From Oehlia diaphana (Eukaryota; Glomeromycota; Glomeromycetes; Glomerales; Glomeraceae), in contig QZLH01000959.1 in assembly GCA_003833135.1 (NCBI GenBank), positions 31,904-43,020 on the forward strand: 11,117 bases of DNA. The letters run 5' to 3'. Positions within the stretch are counted from its first letter, which is position 1. Every line of letters begins with the position of its first letter. Made by a program: the position numbers and the translations under genes. The notes below the pieces were generated by a model. That model saw only the letters and a program-made list of their open reading frames with translations. It had not been told where the DNA came from and searched no databases. Positions 1-7,729 of the stretch are shown piece after piece.

Positions 1-777
1 ATTTTATTTGCATCAGTCAATAAAGATTCATCATTCTTATATAACTAATATTTTACATTTGCTGTTTTTTGAAATATATAAACTTAATTAACTTAATTCC
101 AAAAATCAGCCCATATGAATAATGATTCTTATATATGATAATTAAAGATAATTAAAGATCAAACTTTATTTTATTAACTTATACATCATATTCTATTTAT
201 ATGTGATTGGTCTTTTCTTTTTTTATAGGGATAGTCATAAATTGAAATGTATAGATGTATTAAGCTGTAATAATAATAAACAGACTATTGGTAATAAATA
301 GAATAAATAGAATGCTTGCCGAATTTTTTCAAAATATTATAGACTACGTAACGTATAATTATATTGTAGATAAAAATAACACCGCAACTAACTAATTGCG
401 GTTACAGTATTTTGGTTATAATATTGCAATCCGAATATTCTGCAATGACGTAATTAATCCGCAATGGTTAATCTGCAATATTTAACTATATATCTTCTCA
501 TTGCACAGTACATTTTGTATTACAATTTACTAACTCCTTAAAATAATCTAAAAATATTTTTTTCACGCTTTTAACTTTCTTTTTTACTAAAAAATGTTTA
601 CGTGTATAAAATCCATATGATATCACAAAAATGTGCACACAGACAATCTTGGTATGTAATGATAATCAAAATGTTATTATAAAGTAATAAAATTATATTC
701 TAATCAATCTATCGAAAGTTCAAATTACATTTCTGAAAGTTCTTGTAATATTCAAATTATATTTTATTTAAAATATC
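1..777. other. AT-rich intergenic DNA, no gene seen
   Basis: Both strands are broken by frequent stops and I recognise no coding relic. A short inverted repeat (ACCGCAA at 381-387 and TTGCGGT at 396-402, 8-nt loop) lies in a stretch where GCAAT recurs five times (about 383-480). The last 100 bases are presumably the 5' flank of the transposase relic starting at 778. No terminal inverted repeat for that element could be recognised by eye. Confidence 0.6.
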
Positions 778-917
778 ATGAGAAAAAGATATATTCATTC
801 CATTTCTGTAAAACGTCGAGTTCGAAATCGTTTCGCTCATAAAATACAATCATCTAGTAAACATAATGAAGCTAATAGTATGAACTTTCAATATAACGAT
901 AGCAATATAATTATATA

Positions 918-1190
918 AATGATGATAACAGAAATGACAATGATGAAAATTATGAAGACAATGATGATGAAAATTATGAAAATGATGGTGAAGATTACGA
1001 TAATGAAAATTATGAAGATAATGATAATAGAAATGATGAATATAATGATAATGGAAATGATGAAGATAATGATAATGGAAATTATGGTGATGATAATAGA
1101 AATGATGAAGATAATGATAATGTAAATTATGAAGGCGATGATAATGAAAATTATGAAGGTGATAATAATGAAAACTATGAAGATATAGAT
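918..1190 (+). repeat. Acidic codon repeat in transposase N-terminus
   Basis: Imperfect 9-18 bp repeats of AATGATGAAGATAATGATAA type. In the frame starting at 918 they encode a run of Asn, Asp, Glu, Tyr and Gly (NDEDNDNGNY and similar). The other frame, opening at 919, would give a Met/Ile/Lys-rich chain and is a shadow. The upstream frame from ATG 778 ends at 916-918, so the repeat lies behind the first frameshift. Slippage in such repeats is a simple way to lose the frame. Confidence 0.75.
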
Positions 1191-1673
1191 GAATGCATTA
1201 TAGATGAAGCATTAAAACAAAATGAACTACCAAATAATAATGGAAACTTTTGGCCATATTTTGAAAGTATTACAGCAGCATTACTTTTTTGTTGGGTTCA
1301 TAAGCATAATATTTCAACAAAGCTTATGATGAACTGATTGATATATTGCAGCATTCTCAGTTTTGTATAAATGATATTATAACAAATATCCGGAGATTTC
1401 GAAAATGGAGACATCGTTTACCACTTATTTCTATTCGATCATGTTGTGTTAAAATCTCTACTAAAAAAACACCATCAACAACTTGTACTAGTAAACCAGC
1501 TTATTATTTATCTGTTTCTGATATCATCTGGTATGTTCTTAATAATCGTTCTTTATTTAACAAAATGTACTTTGGTCCTGCATTTGAGGTAAAAGAAAAA
1601 TCAGAATTTTGGCATGGTGATCTTTGAGGAGAATCACCTCAATTTGGTCAAGAAACTATTGTAATTAATCATG

Positions 1674-1747
1674 GTATATATTATGATATTTAGTTATTTA
1701 ATTTTCTTAAATAATATATTTATACTAAATCTTTATTATACATATAG
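1674..1747 (+). other. Intron 1 of transposase relic (74 bp)
   Basis: GTATAT donor, TATAG acceptor, and TACTAAA at 1723-1729 as the likely branch point. Splicing joins G + TA to make Val and restores the frame (VINHVSYQIGDYVYY), which is the reason for placing it here. Phase 1. Confidence 0.75.
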
Positions 1748-3144
1748 TATCATATCAAATTGGTGATTATGTATATTACAAGGAAGCTAATAGAAAAAAA
1801 ATTGGACGGATTTTAGCTATAATACTTGAAAATAATATTAAGAAATTAAAAATTCAACGTGTTCTTATATTTGATGAACTACCAGAAGGTTTTCACACTA
1901 TAATAAGACAACAACAATTTCGTGATGGTGCACTTTGGTTACTTGATCGTAATGAATATAATGCCATTATTTTGTTAGAACCACAGGCAATTATTCAAAA
2001 AATTACTGTAGGTCAGAATAGTAATAGTGCAAATAAGTATATAAGTGAGATATTATATAAACACAATAATCGTTAGAAATCTAGATCAGTATTATTAGAT
2101 TACAAACATCCATCTGAATATGCAGCAATTCAATATCATGATAATTCTTTACCAGTCTATAAATTTTTTTTAGATCTTTATTATAATGATTTTGGCACTT
2201 ATCGCAATATATATCATTCACTTGGTGGTGTATATTTACAATTTGGAAATATGATATTTAATGATCGAAAACAATTAAAAAACCATTTTGTACTCAGGTT
2301 CGTTCCTTTTAGAGGGGATTTTGATGACTTTATCAAGCCATTTATTAAAGAAATACAACAATTAGAGAAGGGTAAAGTTTTTGAGATAAATGAAATACGC
2401 TGCCTAATAATTGTAAGTCTTGGACAAGTAACAGCTGATCTGCTACAAGGAAATGATCTCGCTTGTATTAAAAGGCATGAGGCTATAAAGGGCTGTCATT
2501 TTTGTCAAGTAATAAAAGAAAATTTAACTTCAGCTGACTTGGATATTCCATTAATTGCATGATATCATCATATAACAGATGAATTATATAATAGAATGGA
2601 AACTATAATAACAGTAACAGATCAGCAAAAGTTTGCAACAGAGTATGGTTTAAGAAATAAAAGATCAATTTTAGATCTTTTAATACGTGAAAGACACTTG
2701 CAGACCCCTCAAGATGTTTATCATTTAACAGCTGGAAAAATTCAACGGTTATTAAATTTAACTGTTAATTTACTTTCCAATGATGGTAAAAAAGCATTTG
2801 TAACAACTTGGAAAAATTTTGAATATCCAAGACAATGGCAAAAACTTCCCAATCCAGTTTGGCATCATGAAAGCTTTATGATGTCAGACTGTCTTCGTCT
2901 TGGAACTGTAATGCCATTTATAATCAATAGGTTTTTGTGTTCTAATTATATCAAAAATAATAGTTTAACAACAATACAAAATAGATGTAATATTACTCGA
3001 GCTGATTTTGCTATAAAAATGATTGTAACATGTTGGAAAGTAGTAGCAGAAATAATGGTACTTATATTTAAAAAGTCATATAATAATGATGATTATATTT
3101 TATTGCAAAAATGTTTGAAAAAAGAAATGGAAATTCTTTCACAG

Positions 3145-3228
3145 GTAATTCATATTATAAATACAAATATTTTATTATTATTTTATTATTATTTTATTAT
3201 ATACTAATAATGAATTATTTCTTAATAG
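3145..3228 (+). other. Intron 2 of transposase relic (84 bp)
   Basis: GTAATT donor after CAG, AATAG acceptor, TACTAAT branch point at 3202-3208, 20 nt upstream of the acceptor. The body is a TTATTATTATTTT low-complexity tract. Phase 0; the junction reads EILSQ|VFEDFVNLPN. Confidence 0.8.
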
Positions 3229-3577
3229 GTTTTTGAAGATTTTGTAAATTTGCCAAACCTTCACGCAAGTTTTCATTTACTAAAAAATGCCAAAACATAT
3301 GCAACATTATTGAACTCTGCTGTTGGTATAAAAGAAATTGTACATAAAATTTTTAAAGGCATTGTACCACATACAAATCGAAAAAATATTGAATTAGATT
3401 TGCTAAAAAGATACACAACTCTTTTTGCAATACGTCACTTAATTGATGGTGGTATTGATCCAAGACTTTCCCAGTCAAGCAATGCGTTTACAGATTTATC
3501 AGGAAATCTTGCTCGAATTATGAGTGACTGGTTTATTGTAGAAGAATGCCTAAAAGATGATAACGGTGAAACAGAAG

Positions 3578-3655
3578 GTATTTAAATCAATTATTATTGC
3601 AATTTTTGTGATTTGACTTGCTAATTTTACTAATACATTTTTTTTGTTTATTTAG
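3578..3655 (+). other. Intron 3 of transposase relic (78 bp)
   Basis: GTATTT donor, TTTAG acceptor, TACTAAT at 3628-3634 as branch point. Phase 1; joining gives ETEVCTNVDY and keeps the frame through to the final stop at 4222-4224. Confidence 0.78.
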
Positions 3656-4210
3656 TATGTACAAATGTTGATTACATTACAAAATTATCATTAAAAAAAC
3701 AAATACCACATCAATCACAACGGCTTGCTAGTATTTCGATAGATATTAATAGCTCATTATTTCGATCAGAATTAATGCAAGCATATATTGATATGGAACT
3801 TTCAGCAGCATTAATACACAAGATGGTATTTTTTTATGAGATTGCAACTTACATTTGTGAAAATGATCAGGGTTATTTTGTAAAACAACAGTTGCATATT
3901 GGAGATGTTGTGACAATACAGGAAGAGGTTTACAATGAAAGCTATACCATTGTAGAAGCAATCTTTAATCATCGGGGCAATAATGAAAAACTGTATGCAT
4001 TCATGATTGTAAACTGGTTTGAAGAGACTTCACAAACAAAATTTGATTGTCCAATATATCGGCTGGGCTGGAAACGTTGGCGACATGTTTTTCCCATTTC
4101 CGTAATAGATTTAGTAAATAAGGTTCATTTTGTACATGATTGTATTGGTGACATGTGTAAGGATTCACATGATACAAAAAACACTAATTATATAAAAAAT
4201 AAATTTCATT

Positions 4211-4224
4211 TTACCGCTGTTTAA
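4211..4224. repeat. Left target-site duplication of LINE insertion
   Basis: TTACCGCTGTTTAA, identical to 4734-4747. It includes the last codons and the TAA stop of the transposase relic. Confidence 0.75.
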
Positions 4225-4733
4225 ATTTTTTTTTTTTTTATATATTATACTTTGTTCCTTATTTAAAAGAATAATTACAAAAATTATACCTATATTAAAT
4301 AATTTACATCCTACTCACCTGCAAATATACCAAATATACCCATGAGTTTACTAAATACTGGCTATCTATAAACAAATCATATTATACATTCGTAACTATT
4401 TAAGTAACTATTTAATCAACTACTGTATCATCTACCTTTTCCATAATATAATCATCCCCCTTCACCCAACCTAATTCTAGATGTGATTGGATATTTTTGT
4501 CTTCCATGTTGCACATTGGACCGTTGTAGGAGCTATAAAGATGTGGTTTTGCATCTTCTAAGTTGTTGACCTACGGGTAATAAATTGTTTAAAAGTTTTA
4601 TCAGAAATGCCCATAGTGCATTTCATGTGATAGCCCAATCGAAATCTTGTGCTTTATCTATTAGGCTAGCTTGATTGCAATTTAGCTGACTCCATTGTGC
4701 ATCGTTTAAAAAATTCATCATATTCTTCACTGA
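4225..4733 (-). mobile_element. 5'-truncated LINE (non-LTR retrotransposon) insertion
   Basis: A 509-bp segment lies between two identical 14-bp direct repeats (4211-4224 and 4734-4747). On the plus strand it begins with A then 14 Ts (4226-4239), which is a poly(A) tail for an element oriented on the minus strand. The minus strand carries a coding relic running right up to the truncated 5' end. Poly(A) tail, 5' truncation and a target-site duplication of this size together are the signature of target-primed reverse transcription. About 170 bp between the relic's stop and the poly(A) tract would be 3' UTR. The copy is non-autonomous. Confidence 0.75.
4412..4721 (-). pseudogene. LINE reverse-transcriptase ORF, C-terminal relic
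   Basis: Minus-strand frame from 4721 reads MMNFLNDAQWSQLNC, then IDKAQDFDWAIT, a TGA, then LIKLLNNLLPVGQQLRRCK. After a frameshift it continues as LYSSYNGPMCNMEDKN and QSHLELG to a TAA at 4412-4414. The order W..L.....AQDFDW, then K.L...LP.G..L, then a CNxE-like cysteine knuckle followed by a His resembles the region downstream of the reverse transcriptase in fungal LINEs, where a CxxC-H-C zinc knuckle closes the protein. Here two expected cysteines read Gly (GPMC; HLELG). The segment includes at least one TGA, a frameshift and loss of everything upstream. Identification is by pattern memory only. Confidence 0.5.
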
Positions 4734-4747
4734 TTACCGCTGTTTAA
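4734..4747. repeat. Right target-site duplication of LINE insertion
   Basis: TTACCGCTGTTTAA, exact copy of 4211-4224. Sequence after it (GAAATTAAATAAAATT) is then the original 3' flank of the transposase relic and contains an AATAAA-type polyadenylation signal (AAATAAAATT at about 4754-4763). Confidence 0.75.
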
Positions 4748-5395
4748 GAAATTAAATAAAATTAAATTATGATATGTAATCAAGAAACAATAATCTCATT
4801 ATATCCTTCAGAATAAACCCACCTACAAATATATTTCGCAATGGTAAAGATATAAAAGATGGTTATGTTAAATATTAATTTAGTATTCAATTCTTTGATG
4901 TTGAACTAATGAATCTTAAGATAATCATATAATGTATATTGCTAGGAATCTCTTGTTTTTAAAGTTACAATAAAATTAAGATGTAAGTATTCCACTAAAA
5001 AATACTTTTTGCATAAGCTACTTATAAAATTCTTGTTATAAGTTTCTAAACATTTTATTGTGTAAAAATATTTGAAGTATTCGCAATTTCAAAGTTGATC
5101 AACATAAAAAAAAATGACCAATAAAAAATTAGTTTATCATATGCATCTAAAAATAGCTATTTGTTTATTTCAAAAATACAAGTAACCGTAACCCTCATTT
5201 TTATTTATCAAAAACTTTTAATTTAAGTAACTATATTAACGTTTTAATAATAGATAGAGCTATTAAGTGGGTATGTAAATACGTGTTTTACCTTTTACTT
5301 GTAAGGTTTTGTTTAGTTTCTTGTAGGTTAGAAAGAAAAAAATAATTTTGATTCTTTTCTATTGTAAACATAAACTTTCTAGATGTGGCTTCAAG
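4748..5395. other. AT-rich spacer, no gene seen
   Basis: No convincing coding frame or coding relic. Near the right end a 26-bp GT...AG segment (5301-5326: GTAAGG to TTGTAG, followed by GTTAGAAAG) may be an outlying, truncated unit of the array that begins at 5396. Confidence 0.55.
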
Positions 5396-7111
5396 GTAAA
5401 TTAAAAATTAAACTTCCAAATTATTATTATGAACATTAACTAATATTCTTTTTTATAGACTGCCAGACGAGAAGGAGTAAAATGACTGGAGCCTTTTAAT
5501 CATTTTTATTTTGAAGGTATTATGGCTATATTTATTTATTTATTTTGTAGTTTAGAACAGTTCCTAAATTCCATTCCAAAGGTATTACCTTCAAAAAATA
5601 TTTGTTGTTATTAATTTACTTTAATGAATGTTCTTTTTTGTAGATCTAAATTACTAGGGTACGGGCTTTAAATCTATTTTGAAGACAAACTTTGAAGAAA
5701 AAGACTTTATTTTGATGAACGTTATTAACTAATGTTCATTCTTGTTTTTTGTAGGTTCAGAACACCAAAAGTTGATGATGAATTAATTTCATCGCATTTC
5801 AACGATAGAGAAATTGATGAAATTGATTATGCCACCAGTTCTCAGGTATCAGACGAAATTGCTGAATTTCTACTTGGATTCATTGACAAGGTAATAATTC
5901 ATTTACATGTTAATGATATGTATTGAACAAAGCCACCAATCCCTTTTTTCAATTATAGACGAATTTGAATGAGATTTGAGAGATCATAAAGAAGATGATG
6001 AAAATTATTACGATAAGGATTACATAATCTATGCTTTATATTCATTGTAAGTATTTTCTGTTCTTTATAAATAATTTCTGTAGTTATTATTATAGCTCTT
6101 TAGACACATATGTAGATCTGACTAAATTTATTCTTTAGAGTTCGAGAAATTCAAAGTGGAAGTATGGGAGACGCAAAACTTGAGGCTTAGTTCAATTGTC
6201 ACGTATGGAATGCAATTTTTGACCAGGTTTTCAGAGATTTAAATGTGATAGGTAACCTTTACAAAATTATATATTTTCTTACTTCGATGAATCTGATAAT
6301 GTTCGTTTAACATCAAGAGGTGAAACTACGAGTTTAGCAACAGCATCACAAAAAAATGCAAAAAGTAAATTTAAGGATGTATCAACACTGTCCTGAACTT
6401 CAGTTCGCATACTTTCAAAATAATTAAATTTATTCAATGAACATAAACTAACGTTCATTTTTTTGTAGATCCGGGAAATCGTAAGTGTAATTTCAGTCTT
6501 TAATTTCGAAGGTAATAAACTTTGAAATTAATATTTTAACTGAAACATTGACTAACGTTTCAATTTTCTCTTTTGTAGGTTTATGGGCTTCCTTGAGTGA
6601 AAACGGAATTTCAAAGGAAAGTGAACTGGTAACGTTTCATGTTTCCTCTTTTTGTAGGTGGTCTACAGCTTTAAGGCTTCAGAACTTCTATAATTTCAAA
6701 GGTAACTTCAAAATTTTATTTTATTTTATTTACTTTTTTTTAATGAACGTTTACTAACATTCGTTATTTTTTTTTAGGTCCAGAAAGCCAAGGTGTAAAC
6801 TTCCATCTCAAACATTTCGAAGGTAACAACTTTGAAATTTAATTTTTTTTGTATTTTTTAATGATCGTTATACTGACATTAATTTTTTCTTTTACTTTAG
6901 GTTCCAGGTTTTTTATTCGAAGAATTTCAAAGGAAATGCTTCAAAATTTCTTTTTATTCTCTTTAATGAACATTTGCTAATAATGTTCTTTAGGCCTTGC
7001 ATGACATGACTGTACTAAGGGTAATGTTTACCTTTAATATTACTTTTTTTGTGTTTTTTCTTTAACAAACAAAGTGTTACTAACATTTTAATTTATTTTC
7101 TTCTTTTGTAG
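5396..7111 (+). repeat. Diverged tandem array of exon-plus-intron-like units
   Basis: Eleven related units, 3' ends spaced about 79-123 bp apart within two clusters. Intron-like parts: 5396-5458, 5517-5550, 5582-5643, 5695-5754, about 6404-6468, 6512-6578, 6629-6657, 6702-6777, 6823-6900, 6933-6993, 7021-7111. Consensus: exon-like end TTTCGAAG or TTTCAAAG; GTAACAACTTTGAAATT; a T-rich stretch; TGAACGTT-x-ACTAACGTTCA containing a CTAAC branch point; a T tract; TGTAG; then GTTCCAGAA-like exon start. Several units keep GT and AG; 5695 has lost the GTA, 6933 reads GA. Units 5517 and 6629 are shortened and lack the hairpin. An ordinary multi-exon gene would not have introns related in sequence to each other. 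Alternatives are a minisatellite that happens to contain splice-like signals, or introner-like elements. Confidence 0.7.
5755..6393 (+). pseudogene. Relic of an unrecognised multi-exon gene inside the array
   Basis: Coding-like pieces lie between the two clusters of intron-like units. 5755-5890 reads FRTPKVDDELISSHF, then DREIDEIDYATSSQ and SDEIAEFLLGFIDK, with a clean exon edge before an intron 5891-5958. 5961-6046 reads RDHKEDDENYYDKDYIIYALYS behind a TGA at 5970-5972. Intron 6047-6138 (GTAAGT...TTTAG) leads to VREIQSGSMGDAKLEA, a TAG at 6188-6190, then FNCHVWNAIFDQVFRDLNVI. 6274-6393 in another frame reads FSYFDESDNVRLTSRGETT and TASQKNAKSKFKD, ending at TGA 6394. The order resembles a multicopy family of uncharacterised proteins in glomeromycete and mucoromycete genomes, possibly a degenerate PD-(D/E)XK-type nuclease region, but I cannot confirm that. 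At least two stops and two frame changes make it non-functional. Confidence 0.4.
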
Positions 7112-7299
7112 GTCTCTGATGAATATTTTATATCATTTTTCACGAATTTTTGTTAGTTGTTTGTTGGAATTGAACCAACTGGAACAATGTTTCACACCAT
7201 TAACAACAAGTAGTTAGAATATTTAGAATAGCATATTATTATATTTATTAATTAACAAAATGCGTAATAAAATTAACTGAATGTAATTTAAAAAATTTA
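7112..7299. other. AT-rich DNA after the array, no gene seen
   Basis: The last array acceptor (7110-7111) is followed by about 190 bases without a readable frame of useful length. No further copy of the hairpin unit was found. Confidence 0.5.
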
Positions 7300-7729
7300 T
7301 ATTTAAAATAAATTTTTATATCAATAAATATCATTTTAATATCATTACGATATCAATTAAATATCTCAATCTGTACCATTATAATGCAGTTATGACATTG
7401 ATTCAATGTTTATTTATGGATTGCGAATGTTATTTTGATGTCGATTTCATATCACTATGATGCAGTTATAACATCAATTCAATGTTTTGTTTGTGAAAAA
7501 TCCTCTTGCGAATGTTATTTTAATATCAACCCTATGTTAAAATGATATAGATTTAATATCATATTGAATGTCATATCGTTATTAGAATGATATTTCTGCG
7601 ATATCATAACGAATCGATATTAAATCGGTCCAGTAAAAACTAACTTAACGATATCGATTCGATTTATGTTAAATATATTGATACGTTATAGATTCGATGC
7701 AGTTTCGATGTCGAATCGATGTCGCTCGT
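7300..7729. repeat. ATATC/GATATC-rich repetitive region
   Basis: Dense recurrence of ATATCA, GATATC and ATCGAT-type words (for example CGATATC near 7350, 7590 and 7651, and TTCGATGTCGAATCGATGTCG near 7704-7724). The right edge at about 7729 is exactly where homology to the MULE transposase on the minus strand stops (after ETWSSR), so this sequence either interrupted or replaced the 3' end of that gene. It may be the end of a small DNA transposon, but I could not match one edge with an inverted copy at the other. Confidence 0.5.
7384..7535. repeat. Two-copy 76-bp direct repeat
   Basis: Copies start ATGCAGTTAT at 7384 and 7460. Shared words in order: ATGCAGTTAT(G/A)ACAT, ATTCAATGTTT, TTGCGAATGTTATTTT, then ATRTC and CTATG. 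A more decayed third copy may precede the first (ACCATTATA just before 7384). Confidence 0.6.

Larger units (their letters stand above)
778..4224 (+). pseudogene. Tnp2/Plavaka-like DDE transposase with BAH-like modules, decayed copy
   Basis: Four exons (778-1673, 1748-3144, 3229-3577, 3656-4224) give a conceptual product of about 1,070 residues. Order: basic N-terminus; acidic Asn/Asp/Glu repeat (918-1190); a conserved block including FRKWRHRLP and FWHGDL; a GDYVYYKE beta-barrel-like module just after intron 1; a DDE-type core; a C-terminal BAH-like module (LHIGDVV, WFEE, HVFPISVID, VHFVHDC). Probable catalytic residues, inferred by family pattern, are Asp 2188-2190 (NDFGTYRN), Asp 2437-2439 (VTADL) followed by GCHFC (Cys 2494 and 2503), and Glu 3334-3336 (GIKEIVHK). 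It would have cut and pasted its own element in the nucleus. Inactivation: frameshift at 903-917, one-base loss near 1319-1322, TGA 1625-1627, TAG 2074-2076, TGA 2560-2562. The reading frame is otherwise preserved across introns, so decay is recent to moderate. The start ATG at 778 is the first in frame but unproven. Family is inferred from motif memory; KDZ-like assignment is the alternative. Confidence 0.72.

Noticed and set aside
225..234. ATAGGGATAG, matching the telomere unit, near the left edge
   Set aside because: Under two units long; expected by chance in AT-rich DNA. Not called an interstitial telomere.
300..778. Terminal inverted repeats of the Tnp2-like element
   Set aside because: I looked for CACTA-type or other matching ends before 778 and after 4747 and could not find a convincing pair by eye.
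919..1125. Open frame giving a Met/Ile/Lys-rich chain
   Set aside because: A shadow of the acidic Asn/Asp/Glu repeat in the frame starting at 918.
3165..3202. TTATTATTATTTT microsatellite
   Set aside because: Low-complexity body of intron 2; not reported as a separate feature.
3746..3961. Minus-strand frame of 71 codons
   Set aside because: Antisense to the well-supported last exon of the transposase relic; no recognisable motif.
4490..4600. Possible tRNA-like fold in a less AT-rich patch
   Set aside because: No cloverleaf or A/B box arrangement; the patch is explained by the antisense LINE coding relic.
6548..6757. Plus-strand frame of 69 codons
   Set aside because: It runs through array units with GT...AG structure and has low-complexity ends; no coding motif.
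5396..7111. CRISPR array
   Set aside because: Repeats are diverged, carry splice signals and poly-T tracts, and the setting is eukaryotic.
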